A stretch of 64,000 nucleotides of DNA from Brevibacterium sp. UMB1308A (GCF_030230605.1 NZ_JASPDO010000002.1:62001-126000); one strand, 5' to 3'. Counted from the stretch's first letter, positions 28,377-38,482 are shown. The notes: generated by a model not told the origin, from the sequence alone. Program-made: numbers and translations.

Positions 28377-30281
28377 ATGTGTGGAATTGTGGGATATGTT
28401 TCAACTTCTCGTGCCCAGTCTGCAGGCGGGTCTGAGCAGGCAACAGCAGGTCGCGACCATTCAGCTATCGACGTAGTCATGGGTGGTCTCAAGCGCATGG
28501 AATACCGCGGTTACGACTCCGCCGGTGTAGCGCTTGCAACCCCTGGCCAGCCACTTTTCAGTGAGAAGAAGTCCGGTAAGTTGTCTAACCTCAAGGACGC
28601 GTTGGAGACTCACCAGATTCCGGACGCCACGACAGGAATTGGTCACACTCGTTGGGCTACCCACGGTGGCCCCACCGACCAAAACGCTCACCCTCACCTG
28701 GCCGATGACGGCAAGTTGGCGCTCATTCACAACGGAATCATTGAGAACTTTGCGCCCCTGAAAGAACGTCTCGAAGCTGATGGCGCTCAGTTTGCATCCG
28801 AAACCGACACGGAAGTTGCCGCTCAGCAGCTGGCCAAGAACTACCGGGAAACCGGCAACCTGACCGAAGCCATGCGCATTACTGCAACTCAGCTTGAAGG
28901 TGCGTTCACACTCCTGGCTATTCACCAGGATCTTCCGGACACGGTTGTGGCTGCACGCCGCAACAGCCCACTTGTCATTGGTCTGGGTGACGGCGAAAAC
29001 TTCCTTGGCTCAGACGTCGCAGCGTTTATTGACTACACGCGCGATGCAGTTGAAATTGGTCAAGACCAGATCGTGACCATCACACCGGATTCAGTCGACA
29101 TCATTGACAGGGACAACAACCCGGTCGAAGGCAAGTCGTACACGGTTGACTGGGACCCAGCGACCGCTGAAAAGGGCGGCTTCGCATCGTTCATGGACAA
29201 AGAAATCCATGACCAGCCCCAGGCTGTTGCTGACACTCTGTTGGGTCGCATGGACCAAAACGGCAACCTGCAGTTGTCAGAGATGAACATTGACGAATCG
29301 GTGCTCAAGAGCATCGACAAGATTGTTGTGATCGCATGTGGGACTGCTGCCTATGCAGGTCAGGTTGCCCGCTACGCAATTGAGCACTGGTGCCGTATCC
29401 CTACCGAGGTCGAACTGGCTCACGAGTTCCGTTACCGGGACCCGGTGGTCACTGAGAAGACCTTGGTGGTGGCGATCAGCCAGTCGGGTGAAACCATGGA
29501 CACACTCATGGCCGTGCGCCACGCCCGCGAACAGGGTGCCAAGGTGATCGCTATTTGCAACACCTACGGTTCCACCATTCCGCGCGAATCCGACGGCGTG
29601 CTCTACACCCACGCTGGCCCAGAAATCGCGGTTGCGTCCACGAAGGCGTTCTTGGCGCAGATCGTCGCATGCTACCTGTTGGGTCTGTACTTGGCACAGC
29701 TACGTGGCAACAAGTACCAGGACGAAATCAAGGTCATCCTGGACGAACTTGAACAGATGCCTAGCAAGATCGAACGGCTTCTGGACGAAAGCAAACAGCA
29801 GGTACTCGACCTTGCACAATCCATGCGGGACACCACCTCTGTCCTCTTCTTGGGGCGTCACGTAGGCTACCCCGTCGCCATGGAAGGCGCGCTTAAACTC
29901 AAGGAGCTCGCCTACATTCACGCAGAAGGTTTCGCCGCCGGTGAACTCAAGCACGGCCCTATCGCGCTGATCGACGAAGGCCAGCCGGTGTTCATTGTGG
30001 TGCCAAGCCGTGCATCGCGTTACTCGTTGCACGACAAAGTGGTTTCCAACATCCATGAAGTCCGCGCGCGTGGTGCCAACACGATCGTGATCGCAGAAGA
30101 AGGCGACACTGCGGTCGAACAGTTCGCATCCGAAGTGATCTACGTGCCTGCAACGCCTACGTTGCTGGCGCCACTTCTGACCACGATCCCGTTGCAGATC
30201 TTCGCGATGGAACTGGCCTCTGCCAAGGGCTTGGACGTCGACCAGCCGCGTAACCTGGCCAAGTCAGTCACGGTCGAATAA
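28377..30281 (+). CDS. glmS: Glutamine-fructose-6-phosphate aminotransferase (isomerising)
   Basis: 634 residues beginning MCGIVGYV, where Cys2 becomes the N-terminal nucleophile of the glutaminase domain. MEYRGYDSAGVAL, GHTRWATHGGP and HNGIIENF follow. Two SIS domains occupy the C-terminal half (VIACGTAAYAG, AISQSGETMDT) and it ends in the typical KSVTVE. It makes glucosamine-6-P for GlmM. A TACGAT box 8-13 bases upstream suggests a short leader. Confidence 0.97.
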   Translation: MCGIVGYVSTSRAQSAGGSEQATAGRDHSAIDVVMGGLKRMEYRGYDSAGVALATPGQPLFSEKKSGKLSNLKDALETHQIPDATTGIGHTRWATHGGPTDQNAHPHLADDGKLALIHNGIIENFAPLKERLEADGAQFASETDTEVAAQQLAKNYRETGNLTEAMRITATQLEGAFTLLAIHQDLPDTVVAARRNSPLVIGLGDGENFLGSDVAAFIDYTRDAVEIGQDQIVTITPDSVDIIDRDNNPVEGKSYTVDWDPATAEKGGFASFMDKEIHDQPQAVADTLLGRMDQNGNLQLSEMNIDESVLKSIDKIVVIACGTAAYAGQVARYAIEHWCRIPTEVELAHEFRYRDPVVTEKTLVVAISQSGETMDTLMAVRHAREQGAKVIAICNTYGSTIPRESDGVLYTHAGPEIAVASTKAFLAQIVACYLLGLYLAQLRGNKYQDEIKVILDELEQMPSKIERLLDESKQQVLDLAQSMRDTTSVLFLGRHVGYPVAMEGALKLKELAYIHAEGFAAGELKHGPIALIDEGQPVFIVVPSRASRYSLHDKVVSNIHEVRARGANTIVIAEEGDTAVEQFASEVIYVPATPTLLAPLLTTIPLQIFAMELASAKGLDVDQPRNLAKSVTVE

Positions 30282-30312
30282 ATCGCAACGAATTCAGGGC
30301 TGACTCGTAACC

Positions 30313-30840
30313 GTGGCCATTATTGGGATTGGAGTCGACATTGCTGATGTCGAGCGGTTCCGTGAACACATTGAACGCGTTCCGGAACTGCTTGACCGGC
30401 TCCTCACACCTGCTGAGCAGTTAAAGAAGAACGGTAAGCGGCGTACCCCTGAGTCTTTGGCCGCCCGCTTTTCAGCTAAAGAGGCCCTGGTGAAGGCCCT
30501 GCAGTTGCCAGAGATCATTCCGTGGCACGAAGCTGAAATCGTGTCAGCGTTTACGGGTGCGCCCAGTTTCCGGCTTTCAGGTTGGGTTCTTCAACACTTC
30601 CGCGACATGGGCGGCGAGACAATCCACGTGTCGATTACTCACGACGCCGGCCGGACCGTCACGTTCGTTGTGGCGGAGGGAAACCCGGTGCACAGCCACC
30701 CGCCCGTTGACCAGCCGGCCCCGTTGCTCCCTGGTTCGCCCGAGGCGTTAGCAGCTCTCGCTGAGTTCCGGCAACGCGCTGAAGAGACGCGGGAGGCGCG
30801 GCGCAAAGCGCGCGAGGAAGCACGGCGAAACGCGGAGTAA
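30313..30840 (+). CDS. acpS: Holo-[acyl-carrier-protein] synthase with C-terminal extension
   Basis: The GTG start gives MAIIGIGVDIADVERF with metal-binding Asp9; RFSAKEALVKAL contains Glu57. It transfers 4'-phosphopantetheine from CoA to acyl carrier protein. The normal domain ends near residue 120 (VSITHDAGRTVTFVVAEG). About 50 more residues follow: a Pro-rich linker, then a highly charged helix (EFRQRAEETREARRKAREEA) likely to be coiled. It lies 31 bp after glmS and is convergent with the GH65 gene. Confidence 0.92.
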   Translation: MAIIGIGVDIADVERFREHIERVPELLDRLLTPAEQLKKNGKRRTPESLAARFSAKEALVKALQLPEIIPWHEAEIVSAFTGAPSFRLSGWVLQHFRDMGGETIHVSITHDAGRTVTFVVAEGNPVHSHPPVDQPAPLLPGSPEALAALAEFRQRAEETREARRKAREEARRNAE

Positions 30841-30861
30841 AGCGCATCAGCGCGCGCTTCC

Positions 30862-33800
30862 TTACAACTGGAACGTCAGGCGCGCGCCACCTTCCAGAGT
30901 GTGCGACTCGCCGTTGACGTACACGCTCACAGAGTGAGTTTCGCGTGAACGGGATACCAGCGTGAGTTCCGTGTGCGTGACGTACACTTCGATGATCTGG
31001 CCCTGGAACAGAACCCGGAAACGTGCGTCGGCAACGTGTGTGGGCAGGTTCGGGTAGAACTCGATCCGGTTGAACCGGATGAGCACACCGGCGAATGCGC
31101 GAAGAATAACGTCGACGGTTCCGGCCATGGCTCCCAGGTGGATGCCTTCTGCGGTTGAACCCCACTGAGTGTCGTCGATGTCGATGCGCAGCGCTTCTTG
31201 CCATTCGTTCCACGCGTCCTCGCGACCAATCATGGCGAGCACGGCAGCGTTGGCGACCCGGGACAAGCTGGATCCGTTGGTGGAATGAGCCACGTAGTAG
31301 TCGATGGTACGTTCGACTTCTTCTTCACTCATGTCGTAGCCCATGCGGCGCAGTTCCTTCACCACTCCAGTGGGGCCCAACAGGTAGAACAACATGTTGA
31401 CGTCAGACTGTTTGGACAGCTTGTAGTTGTTGGTCGAATCGTCCTCTGATTCCAGGATCAGGTCCATGCGTCCGATATTGCCGTACTTGCGACGGTAGGC
31501 GTCGAAGTCAAGGTCCTTGAGGTCTTCGTACCCCGCGAATTGGCTGATCCGCCCGTCTGGCGCAAACGGCACGTACAGGCGTGCGGCCATGCGTTCCCAC
31601 AGGGTGACTTCCTCTGGGTCGATGTTGAGCCTGAACTCCAATTCGTCTGCTTCGTGGGATGACAGCACTTCAAAGATGCGCACGGCGTGACGTGCCAGCC
31701 ACGCGACCATGACATTGGTGTACGCGTTGTCGTCCACACCTGATCCGGGGGTTCCCGGGTAGCCGTCGTGGTATTCGTCGGGCCCCATGACACGTCGGAT
31801 GTGGTAGCGGTCCTCAGCAGCGTCGTATTCAGTCATGGAAGCGAATAGACGCACAATTTCGATGATGAGTTCACCGCCGTGTTCGGCCAACCATTTGGTG
31901 TCGGCAGTGACGCGGTAGTGCTGCCATGCGTTGTACGCCACGGCAAGCCCCACGTGGTATTGCCTGCGTGAGTTGTCTGGCATCCACCTGTTTGAACGGT
32001 GGTTCCACAGCTCCACCGGTGTCTCTTCGCGCCCGTCAGAACCCGACTGCCACGGGAACTGAGCTCCCTTAAAACCGGATTCGCGGGCCAGTTGGCGGGC
32101 GGCGTCGAGTCTGCGCCACCGGTACATGAGTAGAGATTTGGAAATCTCCGGGAAGCGCATGTTCAGCAACGGCATGACGAACACTTCGTCCCAGAAAATG
32201 TGCCCGCGGTAGCCTTCTCCGGTCATTCCGCGCGCGGTGGTTCCCACGTCCTGTGCAACGGTGTGTGGGGACATGGATTGGATGAGGTGGAAGGTGTGTA
32301 GGTCCACCATGAGTTGTGTTTGGTCCGCCGCGCCCGAGGTGGTGTCCACCTCCACGCCGAACCGGTCCCAGAGTTTGGCAAGGGCTGCCCGGTGGCCGGG
32401 CAGGAGGGCAGTAAAGCTGCAGTCGGGCAACCAGTCGAGGTGCTGGACCGCCCCGCCTCGCACGGAACTTAACGCGGGGTCTCGGGAGTGGACGGTGGAG
32501 GTGACGGTGTCGAAGTCGAACGCGTGACCTGGGTGAACGGTAAATGCGTGTTCGCGATAGATGGCTTTTCCGCGTTCGTTTTCTTCGCTTACGGTTTCGA
32601 CGTCGTATCCCATGGTTTCGCCGGGCATGCGCTGTGTTGAGAAGTCGACTCGGCGTTCTGTCACGCGGGTGCGTTGGGCCATGGCAACCCGGGTGCGGCT
32701 CTGTTCGGTGATGACTTCGGTGAGCAGGGTGCCGTCTTCGAGCACTTTCGCGTGACGGGTCTCAATGTGCTGTTTGGCCAGTTGGTCGTATTCGGCCACG
32801 TTGTCATTGTTGACGCGCGCGTCGATACCTAAGCGCACATGCACTTTCTGTGGCTCATTGCTCAGCGTTTCAACCCGGGTGAGGGTAGCGCTTAAGTGCT
32901 GTTTGTCCATGGAAACGATGCGACGCTGGCACAGTTTGAGCGAGCGCCCGCGCGGGTCTTGAACAACCAGGTGACGCACCAGAGCGCCGTCGTCAAAGTT
33001 GAGGGTCCGTTCTTCGGACACCACGGTGAGTCCGCGGTCTGAGAGCCATTCCCCGTCTGCGAATTTCACGTCCAAGGCGGCCCAGTGAGGCAGATTCACC
33101 ATGGACTCGTGGACTTGCGTGCGCCCCTGAACGGTGGATGTGAGCCGGTTGAAGATCCCAGCGATATACGCCCCTGGTGCCCCGCGGTGCCCGGTCTTGA
33201 TTTCCGAGGCGGTACCCCGGATAGCCATGTATCCATTGCCCAGGGTGGTGAGGGTGGCGCGTTTGCCTTTGTGGTGGTCTTCTCCGCCCACATAAACGAG
33301 GGTGCGAGAGCGGTCGCGGCGTTCTCCCAGGTCGAGTTCGTGCAGGTCCCCAATGACCACATCGGCTCCGGCGTCGATGAGTTCGTCGCGGTGGCCGTGG
33401 CGGTCAACACCAACGACCAGCCCAAATTTCCCAGCGCGTCCTGCTTGAACACCTGAGATGGCGTCTTCAACAACAACGGCGTTGCGGGGTTCGACGCCGA
33501 GGTCGTTGGCAGCCCGGAGGAAGGTGTCAGGTTGGGGTTTGCCGGGCAGGTGTTCGTCGAGTGCGGTTTGTCCGTCAACGATGGTGTCGAAGAGTTCCGT
33601 GATCTGTGCGTTGTTCAAAAGGGCGGGCGCGTTGCGGCTGGCAGTGACGAGGCCGATCTTGCGTCCGCCTGCGCGCAAGCGTTCGATGAGGTTGATGGTC
33701 CCTGGGAAGGTGCGGACGCCCTGTTTTTTGAGTTCTTCGTTAAATGCGTCGTTCTTGTGACGGGCCAGCCCGTGAACGGTGAGTGCCCCGGCCGGGTCGT

Positions 33801-34092
33801 CGTCGTCACCTTCTGGAAGTGTGATGCCACGGGAGGCAAAGAACTCGCGCACACCGTCTTCGCGTGGACGCCCGTCCACATACGCACGGTAGTCAGTGGC
33901 GACAGAGAACTCAGAGGCGTTGAGTTCCTCCGGGAACTCGACTGCTGCGTCTTTGAGTTGAGGATTGGCGAGGGCGGAGTCAAACAGTTGTTTCCACGCG
34001 GCGGCATGGAGCGAAGCGGTGTCGGTGACGACTCCGTCCATGTCGAAGATCACTGCGTCGAATGGTGGGGTGGCTGTGAGAACCTCAGTCAT
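30862..34092 (-). CDS. Fused HAD phosphatase/beta-phosphoglucomutase and GH65 disaccharide phosphorylase
   Basis: 1076 residues. Residues 1 to about 255 form a HAD domain with nucleophile Asp17 and acid Asp19 (FDMDGVV) and a beta-phosphoglucomutase-like cap. A GH65 protein follows: N-terminal beta-sandwich, then an (alpha/alpha)6 catalytic domain with FWDEVFVMP and the general acid Glu773 in GPDEYH. GH65 phosphorylases split maltose, trehalose, kojibiose or similar to beta-glucose-1-P, and a phosphoglucomutase would convert this to glucose-6-P, so the fusion channels one pathway. In mycobacteria the same two activities are adjacent genes. Substrate undetermined. Confidence 0.9.
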   Translation of the reverse strand: MTEVLTATPPFDAVIFDMDGVVTDTASLHAAAWKQLFDSALANPQLKDAAVEFPEELNASEFSVATDYRAYVDGRPREDGVREFFASRGITLPEGDDDDPAGALTVHGLARHKNDAFNEELKKQGVRTFPGTINLIERLRAGGRKIGLVTASRNAPALLNNAQITELFDTIVDGQTALDEHLPGKPQPDTFLRAANDLGVEPRNAVVVEDAISGVQAGRAGKFGLVVGVDRHGHRDELIDAGADVVIGDLHELDLGERRDRSRTLVYVGGEDHHKGKRATLTTLGNGYMAIRGTASEIKTGHRGAPGAYIAGIFNRLTSTVQGRTQVHESMVNLPHWAALDVKFADGEWLSDRGLTVVSEERTLNFDDGALVRHLVVQDPRGRSLKLCQRRIVSMDKQHLSATLTRVETLSNEPQKVHVRLGIDARVNNDNVAEYDQLAKQHIETRHAKVLEDGTLLTEVITEQSRTRVAMAQRTRVTERRVDFSTQRMPGETMGYDVETVSEENERGKAIYREHAFTVHPGHAFDFDTVTSTVHSRDPALSSVRGGAVQHLDWLPDCSFTALLPGHRAALAKLWDRFGVEVDTTSGAADQTQLMVDLHTFHLIQSMSPHTVAQDVGTTARGMTGEGYRGHIFWDEVFVMPLLNMRFPEISKSLLMYRWRRLDAARQLARESGFKGAQFPWQSGSDGREETPVELWNHRSNRWMPDNSRRQYHVGLAVAYNAWQHYRVTADTKWLAEHGGELIIEIVRLFASMTEYDAAEDRYHIRRVMGPDEYHDGYPGTPGSGVDDNAYTNVMVAWLARHAVRIFEVLSSHEADELEFRLNIDPEEVTLWERMAARLYVPFAPDGRISQFAGYEDLKDLDFDAYRRKYGNIGRMDLILESEDDSTNNYKLSKQSDVNMLFYLLGPTGVVKELRRMGYDMSEEEVERTIDYYVAHSTNGSSLSRVANAAVLAMIGREDAWNEWQEALRIDIDDTQWGSTAEGIHLGAMAGTVDVILRAFAGVLIRFNRIEFYPNLPTHVADARFRVLFQGQIIEVYVTHTELTLVSRSRETHSVSVYVNGESHTLEGGARLTFQL

Positions 34093-34211
34093 ATATCTAG
34101 CTCATCATGAATGAGTGACGCGTGGGTGAACGTCACGGCCTTGTTCAGAAACTTTTGTGTTTGTTTGACCACGTTGTTCGACTCGTGACCGGGTTTACTA
34201 GGCTTAACGTC

Positions 34212-35426
34212 ATGACAGCGAACGAAGGTGTACTCAAGAAGGTTGTAGAGGTTGCAGAGCAGTTAGCTCCCCGGTTGCGAGACATTCGCACACGGATTCA
34301 CCAGAATCCGGAACTGGGTCTGACTCTTCCTGCCACGCAGAAAACTGTGCTGGATGCTCTTCACGGCTTGGATCTTGAGGTGACGACTGGAACCAATCTG
34401 GATTCGGTCGTAGCCGTGCTGCGTGGTGACAAGCGTGGCGAAAACCCGCAAGCGGTGCTTTTGCGTGGTGACATGGATGCGTTGCCCGTGACCGAAGCTA
34501 CCGGGTTTGAGTTCGCTTCGACGAATGGCAACATGCACGCGTGCGGGCACGACTTGCACGTTACTGGCCTTATTGGTGCCGCCCACATCTTGCACGCATG
34601 CAAGAGCGAACTGGCAGGTGACGTCGTGTTCATGTTCCAACCGGGCGAAGAAGGTTATAACGGAGCCGGGAAGATGGTGGACGAGGGAGTCCTTGAAGCT
34701 GCCGGCGTCCCAGTAGTGGCCGCGTTCGGGGTCCATGTTTCGGCTGATCAGCCCCCAGGGCACGTGTACTCCAAGCCGGGTTCGTACATGGCGTCTGCGA
34801 ACAATCTAGAAATTACTGTCCGCGGCCGAGGTGGTCACGCCGCCCGCCCGGAAGCCGCCTTGGATCCGGTGCAGGTTGGGGCCTCGATCGTGGGCCAGTT
34901 GCAAGAGTTTGTGTCCCGGCACTTTTTTGCGTGGGACCCCGTGGTGCTCACGGTGGGGCAGTTCCAGGCAGGAACTGCGCCCAACGTCATCCCCGACTCT
35001 GCGTATCTGGCTGCGAGCGTGCGCACATTCTCGGAAGAAACCACCAGCGAATGTGAACGGGTTCTCCCCGCCCTGGTGGAGGGGATCGCGCAGGCACACG
35101 GCCTGACCGCGGAGGTCAACATGTACCGCCTGCTGCCAGCCACCATCAATAACAACGATGAGAACGCCCTGTTCCTCGAAACTGCTGAAGCCCTGTTTGG
35201 CACCGAACGCGTTCACCTCATGGACCACCCTAGGGTGGGGTCAGAAGACTTCTCCCGCATCCTTGATCTTGTTCCGGGGTCATATGGACACTTCGGTGCG
35301 GCGTACGGGCCGGAAGACACGTGGGAAGCTAACCATTCACCTCGGGCGCGGCACACGGATACCGCGTTAGGCGACCAGGCGGCGTTTCTTGCCGCGCTGG
35401 CACTCAACCGTTTGAACAAGGACTAG
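34212..35426 (+). CDS. M20-family amidohydrolase
   Basis: Start at the ATG at 34212 (MTANEGVLKK); the in-frame start at 34122 overlaps the divergent promoter region. The 404-residue protein has DIRTRIHQNPELG, the metal ligands in MHACGHDLH and GEEG, a dimerisation lid domain starting GRGGHAARPEAA and a final EDFS motif. It belongs to the IAA-amino acid/hippurate hydrolase group that removes N-acyl groups from amino acids. Substrate unknown. nnr follows after 1 bp. Confidence 0.87.
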   Translation: MTANEGVLKKVVEVAEQLAPRLRDIRTRIHQNPELGLTLPATQKTVLDALHGLDLEVTTGTNLDSVVAVLRGDKRGENPQAVLLRGDMDALPVTEATGFEFASTNGNMHACGHDLHVTGLIGAAHILHACKSELAGDVVFMFQPGEEGYNGAGKMVDEGVLEAAGVPVVAAFGVHVSADQPPGHVYSKPGSYMASANNLEITVRGRGGHAARPEAALDPVQVGASIVGQLQEFVSRHFFAWDPVVLTVGQFQAGTAPNVIPDSAYLAASVRTFSEETTSECERVLPALVEGIAQAHGLTAEVNMYRLLPATINNNDENALFLETAEALFGTERVHLMDHPRVGSEDFSRILDLVPGSYGHFGAAYGPEDTWEANHSPRARHTDTALGDQAAFLAALALNRLNKD

Positions 35427-35427
35427 C

Positions 35428-36840
35428 ATGCAACCGCTGTACACCTCGCAACAGGTGCGCGACGCAGAAGCACCTCTTCTGGCAGCCGGCCAGGGCAAGG
35501 AGCTCATGCTGAAGGCGACCACGGGGCTTGCGCATGTGGTTGTGCGGGAACTGCAGAACAGGTACGGGAGAGTGTATGGAACCCGCGCGGTCGCGTTGGT
35601 GGGTTCGGGAAACAACGGTGGAGACGCGCTGTACGCGCTGGAGTTTTTAGCCCGCCGAGGTGTCGCCTGCCAGGCTGTGACCGTCGCCGGTTCTGCGCAC
35701 GAGGAAGGGTTAGCCGCCGCGGTGGCAGCGGGCGTGCGCGTCACCACGGAGTGGGACAGTGCGCGGGACGCGGACGTGGTCATCGACGGGATTCTGGGCA
35801 CAGGGGCCTCTGGGGCGCTTCGCGAACCCTTGGCGAGCCAGCTGACCGACTGGCAAAACAACGCGTGTGATCAGCTGTGTATTGCGGTTGATGCCCCCAC
35901 GGGCGTGAACGCGTCAACGGGTGAGGTTGATCCGCATGCGGTGCGTGCGACCCACACGGTGACGTTTGGCATGTTGAAGGCTGGGCTGTTTGTGCACCCA
36001 GGGGCTGGGTTTTGCGGGCACGTGGAGTGCGTGGACATCGGTTTGACCAGCGTGGACGCCCCGGCTGGCTACCTGCACACCACGGCGAGTGTGCCGGGGC
36101 CGGGCGAACAGGACCACAAATATTCGCGTGGCGTCCTGGGCGTTGCGACCGGGTCACAGCAGTACCCAGGTGCCGCCGTGTTGGCGTCTCTTTCCGCCCA
36201 GAACACTGGCGTGGGAATGGTGAGGTATGTGGGTGACGCAGCTGGGTTGGTTATGCATTCCGTGCCCGAGGTCGTTACCGGGTGGAGACGCGTGCAAGCC
36301 TGGGTTGTGGGCCCCGGGGCGCCAGAAGATGAACTGGTCGATGAGGTTTTGGATCAGGCGTATAAGAAGTGTCTGCCTGCCGTAATTGATGCAGGTGCGT
36401 TGGCGCGGGTGAGCAAGACACGTGACCACTGGGTTCTCACTCCGCACGCAGGCGAAGCCCAATCACTGTGCGAGTCGCGCGGATGGACTGTGACGCGTGA
36501 GGAGATTGAGTCAGCACCTGCACACTGGGCGCGACGCTTGGCCTCTGAACTGGGGTGTTGTGTTCTGATTAAGGGTGCGCGCACTGTTATCAGTGAGCCC
36601 GACGGTACGTTGCACCTCACGCCGGTAGGGCCGGCACGTTTGGCTACAGCTGGTAGTGGCGACGTTTTGGCTGGCATCATGGGTGCCCTCATGGCAACAG
36701 AACAGCCGGCTGGTTCGCGGAGCGCCGCGGTGGTGGCAGCGAATGCTGTTCTTCTTCATCATGAAGCTGCCGGGAACCGCGCATTGGAAACTGCTCAGTC
36801 TATTCTGGAAGTCGCACGTTCACACAGGGAGGAATCATGA
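35428..36840 (+). CDS. nnr: Bifunctional NAD(P)H-hydrate epimerase/dehydratase
   Basis: 470 residues, ATG behind AAGGA. The N-terminal epimerase (YjeF_N) has VGSGNNGGDALYALEFLARRG and a DGILGTGASG loop. The C-terminal ribokinase-like dehydratase has LTPHAGEA, KGARTVI and TAGSGDVLAGIMGALMA. It repairs hydrated NAD(P)H. The stop overlaps the alr start (ATGA). Confidence 0.93.
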   Translation: MQPLYTSQQVRDAEAPLLAAGQGKELMLKATTGLAHVVVRELQNRYGRVYGTRAVALVGSGNNGGDALYALEFLARRGVACQAVTVAGSAHEEGLAAAVAAGVRVTTEWDSARDADVVIDGILGTGASGALREPLASQLTDWQNNACDQLCIAVDAPTGVNASTGEVDPHAVRATHTVTFGMLKAGLFVHPGAGFCGHVECVDIGLTSVDAPAGYLHTTASVPGPGEQDHKYSRGVLGVATGSQQYPGAAVLASLSAQNTGVGMVRYVGDAAGLVMHSVPEVVTGWRRVQAWVVGPGAPEDELVDEVLDQAYKKCLPAVIDAGALARVSKTRDHWVLTPHAGEAQSLCESRGWTVTREEIESAPAHWARRLASELGCCVLIKGARTVISEPDGTLHLTPVGPARLATAGSGDVLAGIMGALMATEQPAGSRSAAVVAANAVLLHHEAAGNRALETAQSILEVARSHREES

Positions 36841-38000
36841 CGTCTGCACCACTGACGGCCGTGATTGATACGCGCGCACTTGTACACAATGTGCAACTGT
36901 TGCAGAAACGCGCTGCAGGAAAACAACTCGTGGCAATTGTGAAAGCAGACGCATATGGACACGGGGTGAACCTGGTGGTTCCTGCGCTCGCCCGTGCTGG
37001 CGTGACGCACTTTGGTACTGCGACGATCCCGGAAGCTGTGGCTGTTCAGGACTTTCTTGCTGACCGTAGCGGTCAGAGCAGTCAGAGCGATGGTGGCGAT
37101 CAGCGCGACCACACAGTCATGTGCTGGCTGTACGAACCAAACGCTGACCTTTCTGAACCTGTTGAACGCGGAATTGAGCTGGGCGTGGGATCACCTGCGG
37201 CCCTTGAATCAATCTTCAACGCCGCCCACACCACCGGAAAAACCGCACGTATCCACCTCAAAGTGGACACGGGTTTGGGCCGCAACGGCCTCAACAGTAC
37301 GCAACTACAACAGGTGTTAGAACAACTTACCACTGCACACGGCGTGCAGGTGTGTGGTGTCATGTCTCACTTCGCATGCGCTGACGAACCAGACAATGAC
37401 TTCAACACAACCCAGATTGAGAGGTTTAACCAAGCTGTCGACACGGTAAAAGCAACGCTTCAGATCGACAACCTGATGGAACACATCGCCAACTCGCCTG
37501 CGATCCTCTCCATGGACCCCGTGCCAGGAAACGCGGTGCGGGCCGGTGTCGCCATGTACGGGCTCAGCCCCTTCGCGCCAGTTGACCACTCCTACTCGGA
37601 AGGCCTCCAACCGGCGATGACACTGGTCTCACACGTGTGCGCAGCCAAAGACGTCCCTGCAGGCCAAGGTGCCTCATACGGACTGCGGTACACAACCTCG
37701 GCGCCGTCCAAATTTGCGCTGGTAGCCGGCGGGTACGGGGACGGAATCCCGCGCCAAGCCTCCCACAAAGCGCACGTGGCCATTCAAGGAAAAGCGTTCC
37801 CAGTCGTAGGGTCGATTGCCATGGACCAGATGATCGCTGACGTGGGCGACGCGCAGGTATCTCCCGGGGACCCAGTGGTGATCTGGGGCAACGGCGGCCC
37901 ACACGTCGACGAATGGGCACAGTGGGCGGACACCATCAACTACGACATCGTCACCCGATTGGGAGCTCGCGTGCCACGAGTAGAACAGGAGCACACGTGA
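36837..38000 (+). CDS. alr: Alanine racemase
   Basis: 387 residues. PLP is bound by Lys36 in AIVKADAYGHG; the second catalytic base is expected in the Tyr-containing segment GQGASYGLRY. It supplies D-alanine for peptidoglycan. A Ser/Gln/Asp-rich insert near residues 78-92 is unusual. It is translationally linked to nnr before it and tsaE after it, a common actinobacterial order. Confidence 0.95.
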   Translation: MTSAPLTAVIDTRALVHNVQLLQKRAAGKQLVAIVKADAYGHGVNLVVPALARAGVTHFGTATIPEAVAVQDFLADRSGQSSQSDGGDQRDHTVMCWLYEPNADLSEPVERGIELGVGSPAALESIFNAAHTTGKTARIHLKVDTGLGRNGLNSTQLQQVLEQLTTAHGVQVCGVMSHFACADEPDNDFNTTQIERFNQAVDTVKATLQIDNLMEHIANSPAILSMDPVPGNAVRAGVAMYGLSPFAPVDHSYSEGLQPAMTLVSHVCAAKDVPAGQGASYGLRYTTSAPSKFALVAGGYGDGIPRQASHKAHVAIQGKAFPVVGSIAMDQMIADVGDAQVSPGDPVVIWGNGGPHVDEWAQWADTINYDIVTRLGARVPRVEQEHT

Positions 38001-38482
38001 TCCGCACGTCGTCCGTGGAACAGACAGCCACTTTTGCCCGCGTCTTGGCTACCCATGTGCAGGCCGGAGACGTGATTCTGCTGACCGGAAATCTGGGGGC
38101 CGGGAAAACCACGCTCACTCAGATGATCGGGAAAGAGCTCAACGTGCGTGGCCGCATCACCTCACCCACCTTCGTCATTGCGCGTGAACACGAAGCAGTA
38201 GGCGACGGCCCGGGGCTCGTTCACGTCGACGCGTACCGTTTAGAAGACGCGATGGAACTGGACGACTTGGACCTCGACTCGGAACTCGACGACATGGTCA
38301 CGATCATCGAATGGGGCCGGGGCAAAGCAGAACAGCTCAGCGACTCCTACTTGGACATTTTCATCGACAGGCCCGAATCCGATCCCGAATCCGAAGCGCG
38401 CACCTACACGCTGAGCGCCCACGGGTCACGGTGGGAAGGTCGCGTTGAACAACTGACAACCGCGTGCCAGGAGGCGCTGTGA
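37997..38482 (+). CDS. tsaE: tRNA t6A synthesis ATPase TsaE
   Basis: The GTG start overlaps the alr stop (GTGA). 161 residues: P-loop LTGNLGAGKTTLTQMIGK, the ITSPTFVI motif, HVDAYRLED and a Walker B-like VTIIEWGRG. It activates the TsaB-TsaD complex that installs threonylcarbamoyl on A37 of tRNA. An unusually acidic C-terminal half is visible. Confidence 0.94.
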   Translation: MIRTSSVEQTATFARVLATHVQAGDVILLTGNLGAGKTTLTQMIGKELNVRGRITSPTFVIAREHEAVGDGPGLVHVDAYRLEDAMELDDLDLDSELDDMVTIIEWGRGKAEQLSDSYLDIFIDRPESDPESEARTYTLSAHGSRWEGRVEQLTTACQEAL

